A stretch of DNA of 64,000 nucleotides from Bradyrhizobium sp. AZCC 1693 (GCF_036924745.1 NZ_JAZHSD010000001.1:7129001-7193000), one strand, 5' to 3'. Positions 17,903 through 27,329 are shown, numbered from the stretch's first letter. Translations and numbers: made by a program. Notes: a model not told the origin generated them from the sequence alone.

Positions 17903-19030
17903 GTGCTTTATCGCGAGGCGGGCCAATTCAAAGCGACCTACGCGGAGGATATGGCGATCTTCCCGATCCGCCAGGATCGTATTGCGCTCGGTATCCTGCT
18001 CGGGATCGCCTTCATCGGGGTGCCGTTGCTGGTGACTTTCCACATTTGGCCGTTCGCCAGCGAATATCTGCTGTGGGCCATTCTGCTGCCCTTCCTGATC
18101 CTCGCGCTCGCCGCAATCGGCGCAAACATTCTCGTCGGTTATTGCGGCCAGATCTCGCTCGGCAGCGGCGCGTTCATGGCCATCGGCGCCTATTCTGCCT
18201 ACAAGCTGGGAACCGGCGTTCATATTCCGCTTGTCTGGCTTGGCTTCGCGATTTCGATCCCGCCGCTGCCCGTGCTGTCATCCATTTTGCTGGGCGGGCT
18301 CACGGCGGCGGTTGTCGGAATCCTCTTCGGTATTCCCAGTCTACGGATCAAGGGCCTTTATCTGGCGGTCGCAACGCTCGCAGCGCAGTTCTTCTTCGAC
18401 TGGGTGTTCCTGCGGGTGCCATGGTTCACCAATTACGCGCCCTCAGGTTCGGTCAATGCACCGGAACTGAATTTCTTCGGTCTGATCGTGCGCACGCCGA
18501 TCGAGCGCTATCTGCTGTGCCTGATCTTCGTAACGGTGTTCGCGGTTCTGGCGAAGAACCTCGTTCGCGGCAATCTCGGCAGACAATGGATGGCGATCCG
18601 CGACATGGACATCGCCGCCGAGCTGATCGGTATCCGGCCGCTCTATGCAAAGCTCACGGCTTTCGCGGTTTCTTCATTTATCATCGGCGTGGCGGGCGCA
18701 CTCTGGGCGTTCGTCTATCTGGGCTCGTGGGAGCCGCTCGCGTTCTCGATCGACCGTTCGCTGCAGCTTCTGTTCATGGTGATCATCGGCGGGTTGGGAT
18801 CGATCATGGGTTCGTTCGTCGGTGCGGCCTTTATCCTTATTCTGCCGATCATGCTGAACCTGATTCCGTCTGAGCTCGGCGTGCCGCTGTCGACAGAGAC
18901 GATTACTCATCTGGAATTCATCATCTTTGGATCGTTGATCTGCTATCTTCTCATCAAGGAACCACATGGGTTTGCCCGGCTCATATCGATTGGCAAGGAG
19001 AAGCTCAGACTTTGGCCGTTTCCCTACTGA
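17903..19030 (+). CDS. livM: Branched-chain amino acid type ABC transporter permease, LivM
   Basis: A 375-residue permease that pairs with LivH. Hallmarks are ANILVGYCGQISLGSGAFMAIGAY, LRIKGLYLAVATLAAQ, the RDMDIAAELIGI coupling loop and GGLGSIMGSFVGAAFI. It starts with GTG after a GAGG sequence, 15 bases from livH. The N-terminal 30 residues are hydrophilic, as often in LivM. Confidence 0.92.
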   Translation: MLYREAGQFKATYAEDMAIFPIRQDRIALGILLGIAFIGVPLLVTFHIWPFASEYLLWAILLPFLILALAAIGANILVGYCGQISLGSGAFMAIGAYSAYKLGTGVHIPLVWLGFAISIPPLPVLSSILLGGLTAAVVGILFGIPSLRIKGLYLAVATLAAQFFFDWVFLRVPWFTNYAPSGSVNAPELNFFGLIVRTPIERYLLCLIFVTVFAVLAKNLVRGNLGRQWMAIRDMDIAAELIGIRPLYAKLTAFAVSSFIIGVAGALWAFVYLGSWEPLAFSIDRSLQLLFMVIIGGLGSIMGSFVGAAFILILPIMLNLIPSELGVPLSTETITHLEFIIFGSLICYLLIKEPHGFARLISIGKEKLRLWPFPY

Positions 19031-19161
19031 AGGGACGGTCAGTGTGACGGAAGCCGAAGATCGCAACGCGGAGCGGCGGTCGTTGGCAAACGGAGGAAGG
19101 ATGCCCGCGAAAACAAGACCCGGTACGGCAAAAAAACGGGCTGAATGAGGAGGACACCAAT

Positions 19162-20481
19162 ATGGTACGCAACAAACTGATGTTGGCGGCAGCCATACTT
19201 TCAGGCGGGGCGTTTGCCTCTCCTGCTGCCGCGCAGAACGAGCAGTTCATCCCGATACTATCCTACCGGACGGGCGCGTACGCCGTGAATGGCGTGCCGT
19301 ACGCAAACGGCGTGGCCGACTATTACAACCTTATCAACGAGCGCGACGGCGGCATCAACGGCGTCAAGCTCTTGGTCGAGGAATGCGAAACCGGATACGC
19401 CACCGACAAGGGCGTTGAGTGTTACGAGCGTCTCAAGGGCAAGGGCCCAACCGGCGCGGCCTTCATCAATCCGCTGTCGACCGGCATTACATTCGCCCTC
19501 ACCGAAAAGACCGCGACTGACAAGATTCCGATTATCACGATGGGCTATGGCCGCGCCGATTCCAAGAACGGAGCCGTCTTTTCCTACAACTTCCCGCTGC
19601 TCGGCACGTACTGGTCCGCAGCCGATATCGCGATCCAACACATCGCCAAGGAGGTCGGCGGCTTCGACAAGCTGAAAGGCAAGAAGATTTCGCTGCTCTA
19701 TCACGACAGCCCGTACGGCAAGGAGCCGATTCCGATGCTGCAGGTGCTGGCAAAGAAGCACGGCTTTGAGTTCACGCCGATCCCGGTCACGCACCCCGGT
19801 GTCGAACAGAAGTCGCAATGGCTGGCGATCCGCCAGAACCGGCCTGACTATGTCTTGGTCTGGGGCTGGGGCGTCATGAACGGCACGGCAGTCAAGGAAG
19901 CGGCGGCCGTTGCCTATCCGCGCGAAAAGATGATCGGTGTCTGGTGGTCAGGCGCAGAGCCGGATGTGACGCCGGCAGGCGATCAGGCAGTCGGCTACAA
20001 GTCGCTGATGCTCCAGCATGGTGCAGGCAAGTTCCCCGTGCATGCCGACCTGGAGAAGTACGTCTATGCAAAGGGCAAGGGGGCGTCGGAACCTGGCAAG
20101 GTCGGCGAGGTTCTCTATAACCGCGGCATGGTGAATGCCATGCTCGGCGTGGAGGCGATCCGCAAGGCGCAGGAAAAGTTCGGCAAGAAGCCGCTGACGG
20201 GTGAGCAGGTCCGTTGGGGTCTTGAGAACCTCAACCTCTCTGAAGCACGCATTAAGGAAATGGGCTTCGAGGGCATGTTGAAGCCGATTAAGATTTCCTG
20301 CTCCGACCACGAGGGCGCGCGGGACGGGCGCGTACAGCAGTGGGACGGCAAGGGCTGGAAAATCATCTCCGACTGGTATACTGCCAACCAATCCGAGACC
20401 GAACCGCTCGTTGACGATGTTTCCGCGAAGTATGCCGCGGAGAAGAAGATTCAGCCGCGCGACTGCTCGAAAGAAAGCTGA
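19162..20481 (+). CDS. ABC transporter substrate-binding protein, LivK-like
   Basis: A 439-residue periplasmic binding protein of the type I (Leu/Ile/Val-binding) fold. It has a Sec signal peptide (basic MVRNK, hydrophobic LMLAAAILSGGAFA, cleavage near SPAAAQ) and the family entry GAYAVNGVPYANGVADYYNLINERDGGING. An AGGAGG ribosome site precedes ATG 19162. It is longer than E. coli LivK and resembles the aromatic-acid or fatty-acid-associated binding proteins found beside acyl-CoA ligases. Ligand unknown, but the operon makes a carboxylate more likely than leucine. Confidence 0.88.
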   Translation: MVRNKLMLAAAILSGGAFASPAAAQNEQFIPILSYRTGAYAVNGVPYANGVADYYNLINERDGGINGVKLLVEECETGYATDKGVECYERLKGKGPTGAAFINPLSTGITFALTEKTATDKIPIITMGYGRADSKNGAVFSYNFPLLGTYWSAADIAIQHIAKEVGGFDKLKGKKISLLYHDSPYGKEPIPMLQVLAKKHGFEFTPIPVTHPGVEQKSQWLAIRQNRPDYVLVWGWGVMNGTAVKEAAAVAYPREKMIGVWWSGAEPDVTPAGDQAVGYKSLMLQHGAGKFPVHADLEKYVYAKGKGASEPGKVGEVLYNRGMVNAMLGVEAIRKAQEKFGKKPLTGEQVRWGLENLNLSEARIKEMGFEGMLKPIKISCSDHEGARDGRVQQWDGKGWKIISDWYTANQSETEPLVDDVSAKYAAEKKIQPRDCSKES

Positions 20482-20559
20482 ACACATCTCGGCGATCCGG
20501 GAAGAGCGTTTGCCTCCTCCCGGATATCCCGAGAGCCGCAACCGTCTGGAGGGAGCAGC

Positions 20560-21399
20560 GTGTCAAACCCTAAGGCCCCCACGGCGACAGACGCGGCAGC
20601 GCTGTTTTTGTCGGTCAACAATATCGAGGTTGTCTACGATCACGTCATCCTCGTGTTGAAGGGTGTATCGCTGGATGTGCCGCGGGGCGGGATTGTCGCG
20701 CTTCTCGGCGCCAATGGTGCGGGCAAGACAACGACGCTGAAGGCGGTCTCCAATCTACTGCATGCGGAGCGCGGCGAGGTCACCAAGGGCTCGATCCTGT
20801 TCGACGGCGTCGAAGTGCAGTCCCTGTCGCCAAACGATGTGGTGCGGCGCGGCTGCATTCAGGTGATGGAGGGGCGGCGTTGCTTCGCTCACCTCACGGT
20901 CGAAGAGAATCTCCTGACCGGCGCCTTCACGCGCAGGGACGGCAAGGCCGCGATCGCGCAGGATCTGGAGCGAGTCTATGCCTATTTCCCCCGTCTCGGG
21001 GAGCGGCGTAGTTCGACCGCCGGCTATACGTCGGGCGGCGAACAGCAGATGTGCGTGATCGGCCGTGCGCTGATGTCGCGCCCGAAGATGATCCTGCTCG
21101 ACGAGCCTTCGATGGGCCTCGCGCCGCAGATCGTCGAAGAGATCTTCGAGATCGTGAAGGATCTGAACGTCAAGGAAGGTGTCTCGTTTCTTCTCGCCGA
21201 GCAGAACACCAATATGGCACTCAAATACGCCAACTATGGATATATCCTGGAAAATGGCCGCGTGGTGATGGATGGCGAGGCGAGGGCACTCGCCGCAAAT
21301 GAGGATGTCAAGGAGTTCTATCTTGGCGTCGCCGGGGACAAGCGCAAATCATTCCGCGATGGGAAGCACTACAAGCGGCGCAAACGCTGGCTCGCTTAG
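20560..21399 (+). CDS. livF: Branched-chain amino acid type ABC transporter ATP-binding protein, LivF
   Basis: A 279-residue ABC ATPase of the LivF subgroup. Walker A is GANGAGKT (about 50-57), VMEGRRCFAHLTVEENL is the LivF-type Q-loop region, the signature is TSGGEQQMCVIGRAL, Walker B LLDEPSMGLAP, and the switch LAEQNTNMAL has the LivF glutamine in place of histidine. It starts with GTG after GGAGGGAGC. A basic C-terminal extension (KRKSFRDGKHYKRRKRW) goes beyond the usual end. Last gene of the operon. Confidence 0.92.
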   Translation: MSNPKAPTATDAAALFLSVNNIEVVYDHVILVLKGVSLDVPRGGIVALLGANGAGKTTTLKAVSNLLHAERGEVTKGSILFDGVEVQSLSPNDVVRRGCIQVMEGRRCFAHLTVEENLLTGAFTRRDGKAAIAQDLERVYAYFPRLGERRSSTAGYTSGGEQQMCVIGRALMSRPKMILLDEPSMGLAPQIVEEIFEIVKDLNVKEGVSFLLAEQNTNMALKYANYGYILENGRVVMDGEARALAANEDVKEFYLGVAGDKRKSFRDGKHYKRRKRWLA

Positions 21400-22060
21400 G
21401 TGATGACGCTGAGTGATCGGCCCCCGTTGAGTGGCCCGCCGCGTGATCCGCGGCGCAAGGCCAGACCGTGGTTTGTCTCACACTGGCATCCGATCAGTGC
21501 GACATCAACGTGGGTTTGGTCATCGAAGCAAGCATACCACGTGTCGTTCCGCCAAGAATAAATTCCCGCAGCCGGGGGCTCTCGTTTGGCAAGCCGAAGA
21601 ACTTGCGCCGTCAATTGCCGAAGGTTCATTTCGCGGAATGAGCGGTTACCGAACGTTACGCGTTCCCAGGCAATCGGGCTAACACATATCGGGCTAACGA
21701 AGAATTTTAGAACAAGCATTGCAACGCGCGCGGCTTGAAGAGACGGCGTGCAAACGGGCAGGGGATTATTGGACCGGATTCCTTTCATGAGTCGGAATTC
21801 GGACAGAGGCTGTTTAAAACGACCCCAACGAGGTCGCCTTTTTTCCCTGATAATTCGAATAGGAAAATGCTTGCGGCTGCGACCAGGCGATTTGCGACTC
21901 TGCAATTGTCTCTGTCAGCCCAAAGCTGCAGTTTTCCCTGTAAAACTCCCTGTTAGCTGGGAATTTGGCCGGAGACGGATGCGAACAGCACTGCGTCGCC
22001 AGGATGGGAGTCTAGTTCGAACTGCGACATTCCCATTGGTGTTGCTCACATTGTTCGTTG

Positions 22061-22111
22061 GACGTCGCTGGCTGGATCTAGCTCAAACTTCCCCCTGATG
22101 GACTGGACCGA
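22061..22111 (+). repeat. Copy B of the 51-bp imperfect direct repeat
   Basis: Ungapped match to 6366-6416 at about 39 of 51 positions, with identical first 10 and last 16 bases (GACGTCGCTG and TGATGGACTGGACCGA). It is in the same orientation, 15.7 kb from copy A, and is followed immediately by a stem-loop that copy A lacks. Confidence 0.6.
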
Positions 22112-22112
22112 C

Positions 22113-22140
22113 CGCCCATTCTGCAAATTTGAAATGGGCG
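22113..22140. other. Stem-loop
   Basis: Arms CGCCCATT (22113-22120) and AATGGGCG (22133-22140) are perfectly complementary around a 12-base AT-rich loop. No T-run follows on the plus strand, so it is not a canonical terminator. It may belong to the repeat element. Confidence 0.4.
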
Positions 22141-22380
22141 CTTATCCTGCAACCCTTTGGAGCGTGGTCGGTCGGTGCGGCACCTCCTTGTCGCTCTGAA
22201 CCATCACGCGTTTGGGGGATCACGCTGAAGCGCCGCGAGGGTCATGAGGCACGCTTTTCCCAAACTTCTCGGTAACAAGTTGAAATCGTTCGCTTCACTG
22301 TCCCTCCCTTGATATCGGCCTCGGGTGCGACGATGATTTCCGTCCCGGCAGCTCCGGCTGAGCTTTGAGAGGGATCCCTC

Positions 22381-23538
22381 ATGAGCGCTGAAATCAAACC
22401 CTATCGCATTTCGATCGGCGACGACGTGCTTCACGATCTCAAATCGCGGCTGCGCAACACGCGCTGGCCGGAAGCCGAACTGGTCGAGGACTGGAGCCAG
22501 GGCGCGCCGCTGAAATGGATCAAGGACATCTGCCGCTATTGGGCGGAAGAGTACGATTGGCGTGCGCGCGAGGCGCGGCTCAATCGCTTTGCGCAGTTCA
22601 CCACCGAAATCGACGGGCTCGACATTCATTTCCTGCACGTCCGTTCGCCGCACCCGGAGGCGATGCCGCTGGTCATCACGCATGGCTGGCCGGGCTCGGT
22701 GGTCGAGTTTCACAAGGTGATCGAGCCTTTGACCGATCCGACCGCGCACGGCGGCAGTGCCGCCGACGCGTTTCACGTCATTTGTCCCTCGCTGCCGGGC
22801 TTCGGCTTTTCGGCCAAGCCGACGGCCACCGGCTGGGGCATCGATCGTATTGCATCGAGCTGGGCGGTGCTGATGGACCGCCTTGGCTATGCGCGATACG
22901 GCGCGCAAGGCGGCGATTGGGGATCGGCGATCACCACCGCAATCGGTGCACAGGACCCCGCGCATTGCGTTGGCATTCACATCACGCTTGCGATGTCGGC
23001 GCGGCCCAATGTCCAGGGACAGCCGACGCCGGAGGAAGCGCGGGCGCTGAAGGGAATTGAACATTACGCCGACTGGGATTCCGGCTATTCCAAGCAGCAG
23101 TCCACCCGGCCGCAAACGCTTGGTTATGCCTTGACGGATTCGCCGAGCGGGCAGGCGGCGTGGATCCTGGAAAAGTTCTGGGCCTGGACTGACTGCGACG
23201 GACACCCCGAGAACATCCTCGGCCGCGACGAGTTGCTCGACAATGTCATGCTCTATTGGGTGAGCGCCACCGCCGCCTCATCCGGGCGCCTGTACTGGGA
23301 AAGCTTTGGGCCGAAGCGCCGGACGCCTCACAAGGTGACGGTGCCGACCGGTGTTGCCGTTTTCCCCAAGGAGATTGTCACGCCGGTGCGAAAGTGGATG
23401 GAAGCGAGCTACACGAATATCCAGCACTGGAGCGAAATGCCGAAGGGCGGCCACTTCGCGGCATTTGAACAGCCGGACCTGTTCGTGAGGGAGGTGCGGG
23501 ATTTCTTCAGGACAGTGCGTAAACCGCCTGTTTCGTAG
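22381..23538 (+). CDS. Epoxide hydrolase (alpha/beta-hydrolase, EHN N-terminal domain)
   Basis: A 385-residue enzyme of the microsomal-type epoxide hydrolase family. It hydrates epoxides to diols. The N-terminal EHN region (residues 1-90, with LKSRLRNTRWP) covers the alpha/beta-hydrolase core. The oxyanion motif is HGWPGS (about 101-106), the nucleophile elbow GAQGGDWGSA with Asp179, and the catalytic histidine lies in MPKGGHFAAFEQP. GAGAGGGAT precedes ATG 22381. It may be cytosolic since no signal peptide is visible. The following ABC importer genes are 125 bases downstream on the same strand and may be functionally linked. Confidence 0.9.
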   Translation: MSAEIKPYRISIGDDVLHDLKSRLRNTRWPEAELVEDWSQGAPLKWIKDICRYWAEEYDWRAREARLNRFAQFTTEIDGLDIHFLHVRSPHPEAMPLVITHGWPGSVVEFHKVIEPLTDPTAHGGSAADAFHVICPSLPGFGFSAKPTATGWGIDRIASSWAVLMDRLGYARYGAQGGDWGSAITTAIGAQDPAHCVGIHITLAMSARPNVQGQPTPEEARALKGIEHYADWDSGYSKQQSTRPQTLGYALTDSPSGQAAWILEKFWAWTDCDGHPENILGRDELLDNVMLYWVSATAASSGRLYWESFGPKRRTPHKVTVPTGVAVFPKEIVTPVRKWMEASYTNIQHWSEMPKGGHFAAFEQPDLFVREVRDFFRTVRKPPVS

Positions 23539-23663
23539 TCAGTTCGGCCCCGTCAGGCCCATTTTCGACGCATCCCGGCAACCGGCGGCGGGCGAGTAAG
23601 CGGCAAAAGCGGGTCATTCGGCATGTTTGTTGCATTTCCCTTGGTCAAAAAAGGGAGTGCACG

Positions 23664-24623
23664 ATGACATACGGGATCCGCCGACGTGAATTCATGGCCG
23701 GCATTGGTGCCGGTCTTATAGCCAGCCCGGCTCTTGTACGCGCTGAAGGTCAACCCGTCGTAATTCGGGCTGGTGCTCTAAAACTGATCCATTCCATCGC
23801 GCCCTATTTCTACGATCAGTTCGTGCCGGCGGGTTACAAGATCGAGGTGCTGCCGTTCGAAACGCCGACCGAATGCAAGAACGCCGTCGTAACCAAGTCG
23901 GTCGATTTCGGCGCGTTCGGCATTGCCGCTGCGCTGCTTGGCGCCGCCGCCGGCGAGCCGGTCGTGGTGATTGCCTCGACGTGCAACCGCGGCATGGCCA
24001 TTATTGCGAAAAAGGACGCGGGGATTGCTGCGATCAAGGATCTGAAGGGCAAGCGCGTCGCCGTGTTTCCCGGCACCACCCAGGAAGTGTTCTTCCTGGA
24101 ACGGCTGCGGATGGAAGGCATGACGATCAAGGACGTCGAGCCGGTCCGCGTCTCCTTCAGCGAAATGCATATCGCTTTGTCGCGTGGCGACATCGACGCG
24201 TATGTTGGCGCAGAGCCGGGCCCGGGCGTATCGCTGTCCAGCGGGATCGGAACGCTGGTGGAATATCCGTACTCGACGGCGATGGGGTCGTTGAACATGG
24301 TGTTCGGTACCCATCGCGACGTGATCGCCGAAAAGCCCGACCTCGTCCGTGCGATGCTTGGCATTCATCAGAGAGCAACCGATTTTGCCTCGAAGAACAG
24401 GGACGCGATGGTCGCGATGGCGTCCAGCAAGCTCGGCCAGAAAAAGGAGGCGATCGAAGCTTCCGTCCCCAATGTCGAACTGACATGGCGGCTCGAAGCA
24501 AAGCAGATCGAGCAGTCGAAAATCTATGCCGATCACATGCTGGCGCTGAAGCAGATCAAGCGGCTGCCGGATTTCTCAACCTTCATCGACACCAGCTTCG
24601 TCGATGCGATGAAGCCGACCTGA
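23664..24623 (+). CDS. ABC transporter substrate-binding protein, NMT1/SsuA/TauA-like
   Basis: A 319-residue binding protein. The N-terminus has a twin-arginine-like motif (IRRREFMAGIGAG) with a short hydrophobic stretch and cleavage near ALVRAEG, so Tat export is possible. The type II binding-protein features ALLGAAAGEPVVVIAS, IKDLKGKRVAVFPGTTQEVFFL and SRGDIDAYVGAEP are typical of the NMT1/SsuA group, which binds sulfonates, pyrimidine precursors or aromatic acids. Permease and ATPase genes follow without gaps. Ligand unknown. Confidence 0.87.
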   Translation: MTYGIRRREFMAGIGAGLIASPALVRAEGQPVVIRAGALKLIHSIAPYFYDQFVPAGYKIEVLPFETPTECKNAVVTKSVDFGAFGIAAALLGAAAGEPVVVIASTCNRGMAIIAKKDAGIAAIKDLKGKRVAVFPGTTQEVFFLERLRMEGMTIKDVEPVRVSFSEMHIALSRGDIDAYVGAEPGPGVSLSSGIGTLVEYPYSTAMGSLNMVFGTHRDVIAEKPDLVRAMLGIHQRATDFASKNRDAMVAMASSKLGQKKEAIEASVPNVELTWRLEAKQIEQSKIYADHMLALKQIKRLPDFSTFIDTSFVDAMKPT

Positions 24624-24625
24624 CC

Positions 24626-25477
24626 GTGACCACGCTCGCGTCCGATAGCGGGGATGGCGCGGTCGCGGAGCGCAAGGCGCCACGGATGGCGACCTGGTGG
24701 CCGCGCTTGCGGCCGATCCTGCTGGCGATGGCTTTTCCCGCGGCGATGCTGGCGATCTGGCATTTTGCCACAATCGGGCGGCCGGGCAGCCTGATCCCGC
24801 CGCCTCACGAGGTCTGGCTCGAACTCCGGGATCTCGCCTTCGGTGGAATCAATGACGATGCCTACAGCAAGACCCTGCATATTCATCTGCTGGCCTCGGT
24901 CAGCCGCGTCTATGGCGGCTTTGCGCTGGCGCTCATCGTTGCGCTGCCCCTTGGCATGCTGATCGGGCGCGTGCCGCTTGTCCGGCATTTACTCGATCCG
25001 TCCATCCAGATCCTGCGGCCGGTTCCGGTCACGGCGTGGTTGCCGCTCGCGATGATCATCTTCGGGCTCGGGCCGCGCTCCGCCTTCTTTCTCGTTTTCC
25101 TCGGCGCGTTCTATCCGATCCTCGTGAACACCATTTTTGGCGTGCGTTCGGTCGAGCCGCGGTTGTTCGAGGCGGCCTCGATGCTCGGCTGCAGCGGCTC
25201 GGCGCAGTTCTTCCGTGTGGTGCTGCCTGCAGCGCTACCGTCGATCTTCACCGGCATGCGGCTTGGATTAGGCTTTGCCTGGGTCGTGATCGTGGTTGGC
25301 GAGATGACCGGCGTCCAGACGGGGCTGGGCGCCATCATCATGGAAGCCCGCCAGCTCTCGCGCACCGAGATCGTGATTTCCGGGATGATTGTCATCGGCG
25401 CCTTCGGCTTTCTGTCCGATCAACTGGTCATGCTGATTGGACGGCGTCTCCTGGCCTGGAGCCCATCGCATGGCTGA
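24626..25477 (+). CDS. ABC transporter permease, SsuC/TauC-like
   Basis: A 283-residue inner-membrane permease with about six helices and the binding-protein-dependent transport EAA loop (EAASMLGCSGSAQFFRVVLPAALPSIFTGMR). GTG 24626 is two bases after the binding-protein stop, consistent with coupled translation. The frame is open far upstream inside the preceding gene, but that part is a shadow. An N-terminal tail of about 30 polar residues precedes the first helix. Confidence 0.88.
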   Translation: MTTLASDSGDGAVAERKAPRMATWWPRLRPILLAMAFPAAMLAIWHFATIGRPGSLIPPPHEVWLELRDLAFGGINDDAYSKTLHIHLLASVSRVYGGFALALIVALPLGMLIGRVPLVRHLLDPSIQILRPVPVTAWLPLAMIIFGLGPRSAFFLVFLGAFYPILVNTIFGVRSVEPRLFEAASMLGCSGSAQFFRVVLPAALPSIFTGMRLGLGFAWVVIVVGEMTGVQTGLGAIIMEARQLSRTEIVISGMIVIGAFGFLSDQLVMLIGRRLLAWSPSHG

Positions 25478-26249
25478 AGCTGCGATCCCCATTCTCGAAA
25501 TGAAGAACGCGGGCAAGACCTATTCGCAAAACGGCCGTGCCATCGAGGCGTTGCGCGGCGCCAGTCTGCGCGTCGAAAAAGGAGAGTTCGTCTGCCTGAT
25601 CGGCGCGTCGGGTTGCGGAAAATCGACCTTGCTGCGCATGGCCGCCGGGTTCGAGGCTGCCACACACGGCGATGTCCTGATGTGGGGCATGCCGATATCC
25701 GGGCCCGGGCCCAGCCGCGGCATGGTCTTTCAGGACTATGGCTTATTTCCCTGGCTCAACGTCCGCGACAATATCGGCTTCGGCCCGAAGTCGAGGGGCC
25801 GGCCAAAGGCCGAAATTCGTAAGACGACGGATCGTTTCACCGAACTCATCGGTCTGCAGAACTTCGCTGACGTCTATCCGCACCAGCTTTCGGGTGGCAT
25901 GAAGCAGCGCGTTGCTATTGCCCGCGTGCTCGCCAACGACGCCGAAATCGTGCTGATGGACGAACCCTTTGGCGCGCTCGACGCGATGACCCGCGAACGG
26001 CTGCAGGACGAACTGGTCGAGATCTGGTCGCGGACCGGCCTGACCGTCATTTTCGTTACGCACTCGATCGAGGAAGCGATCTTTTTGGCCGATCGAGTCG
26101 TGGTCATGTCGCCAGGACCGGGCCGCATCGACGATGAATACTTTATCGATCTTCCAAGGCCGCGCGATATTGCAAGTCCGGAGTTCAACGAGTGGCGGCG
26201 CCTTCTGTCCTCGCAACTGCATAGTCATCACGGCCGCAAGGCGGGCTGA
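25470..26249 (+). CDS. ABC transporter ATP-binding protein, SsuB/TauB-like
   Basis: A 259-residue ATPase. Walker A is GASGCGKS (about 45-52), the Q-loop MVFQDYGLFPWLNV, the signature QLSGGMKQRVAIARVL, Walker B VLMDEPFGALD and the switch FVTHSIEEAIF, the SsuB/TauB pattern. The ATG at 25470 overlaps the last codons of the permease gene by eight bases. It completes a three-gene importer with the two preceding genes. Confidence 0.92.
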   Translation: MAEAAIPILEMKNAGKTYSQNGRAIEALRGASLRVEKGEFVCLIGASGCGKSTLLRMAAGFEAATHGDVLMWGMPISGPGPSRGMVFQDYGLFPWLNVRDNIGFGPKSRGRPKAEIRKTTDRFTELIGLQNFADVYPHQLSGGMKQRVAIARVLANDAEIVLMDEPFGALDAMTRERLQDELVEIWSRTGLTVIFVTHSIEEAIFLADRVVVMSPGPGRIDDEYFIDLPRPRDIASPEFNEWRRLLSSQLHSHHGRKAG

Positions 26250-26266
26250 TATGCCGCGCCCGTCGC

Positions 26267-27208
26267 TCAGAGATACCAGGCGAGCACCGCGTTGAGCAGC
26301 GCGTTTTCGATCACTGGAAGAACGACGATCTGATTCATGCCGGCCGCGCGGGCGAGCTGCGCCGCGATCGATTCATCGACCTTCAGATGTTCGTTGATGG
26401 CGGGCATGCCCGTCGCCCAGGCACCGCCGATGCTGCCTTCGCCCTTGCGGATTGTCTTTGACGCATAAAGCGAGGTCAGATCGGCATTCTTGCTACAATC
26501 GCCGGAGTGAAACACCAGCTCCGTTCGCGCCAGGTTCGGCACCCAGATCTCAAAGCGTCTCGCGATCGGTGTTGCCTGCGCGGACAGGAAGGTCATGACC
26601 CAGGTCTGATCCGGAGGCGTGGTGTAGGGAATGCCGACGCCGCAATTGATTCCGATTTCGCTCGCTTCCTCCCAGCGCAGAAAACTCCTGGCGTTGTGAA
26701 GATCCTTGATGATGAGCGGCATGCCGGCTTTCCAGGCGCGGCCGGGCAGGCCGAACCCGCGCGGGAACTTGGTGTGCCGGGAATTGAATTCGAACATGTC
26801 GGCGGTGCCGTAATAGCCGTCGACCAGGCCCATCTCGTGGGACTTCTCGGGGTCGTTGCGCCAGAGTTCGATGGCGCCGACGTGCTTTTCGTCGTCGCCG
26901 CAAAACAGCACCATCACGGCCATCAGGAATTCCCCGGCGAAGACCGGCAAAGCCACGCCGCAGGTCAACCCGGCTTCAATCGCCTCGTCCGTGCGCTTGA
27001 AATAGGAGTTTGCGAACTCCGTGAGGATGACGGGGTGCGCCGCGGCCCAGGCCTTGCCGGGCAGGCCTTCGTCATAGGCGAACAGCGCGTTTTCGCTGAC
27101 GGCCTTGAACTCCGCGTACTCTTCGCTGCAAAGACAGCCGCCGAACTCCAGGCGCGTGCGGGTTCGGTCGGGCACCCATAGTTCAACCACGCGAATGAAT
27201 GTCTTCAT
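26267..27208 (-). CDS. Tandem GAF-like domain protein
   Basis: A 313-residue cytosolic protein built of two similar halves. The first contains EGLPGKAWAAAHPVILTEFANSYFKR and GLTCGVALPVFAGEFLMAVMVLFCG. The second has FGLPGRAWKAGMPLIIKDL and GINCGVGIPYTTP. The pattern G(L/F)GLPG-R/KAW plus a GI/LxCGVxxP strand is that of GAF sensory domains. A third partial repeat (GEGSIGGAWATGMPAINEHL) follows. No effector domain is attached. ATG 27208 follows an AGGTG sequence; a GTG nine bases earlier is the alternative. It converges on the ABC importer and is on the same strand as the class II aldolase 121 bases upstream. Confidence 0.75.
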   Translation of the reverse strand: MKTFIRVVELWVPDRTRTRLEFGGCLCSEEYAEFKAVSENALFAYDEGLPGKAWAAAHPVILTEFANSYFKRTDEAIEAGLTCGVALPVFAGEFLMAVMVLFCGDDEKHVGAIELWRNDPEKSHEMGLVDGYYGTADMFEFNSRHTKFPRGFGLPGRAWKAGMPLIIKDLHNARSFLRWEEASEIGINCGVGIPYTTPPDQTWVMTFLSAQATPIARRFEIWVPNLARTELVFHSGDCSKNADLTSLYASKTIRKGEGSIGGAWATGMPAINEHLKVDESIAAQLARAAGMNQIVVLPVIENALLNAVLAWYL

Positions 27209-27329
27209 GGGACGCACCTGTCGCTACGCCTGACATCAGCATCGGCGATTTAGCGATGATATGTGCGATCAAATTACAGGCAGCCTGCGCCCAAAGTTCG
27301 TGCGGAGCTCCGGCGCATCCAGCAACGGC

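Larger units (their letters stand above)
21400..22380. other. Gene-poor region of about 980 bases
   Basis: No credible gene. The stretch 21800-21980 contains several TTTTCCCTG/GGGAA-type short motifs. The 51-bp repeat copy B and a stem-loop lie at 22061-22140. Open frames on both strands lack domains and ribosome sites. The composition is more AT-rich than the flanking genes, as expected for old mobile DNA or an operon boundary. Confidence 0.5.

Noticed and set aside
21748..22098. Plus-strand frame of 116 codons in the gene-poor region
   Set aside because: No ribosome site or domain, and it ends inside the 51-bp repeat.
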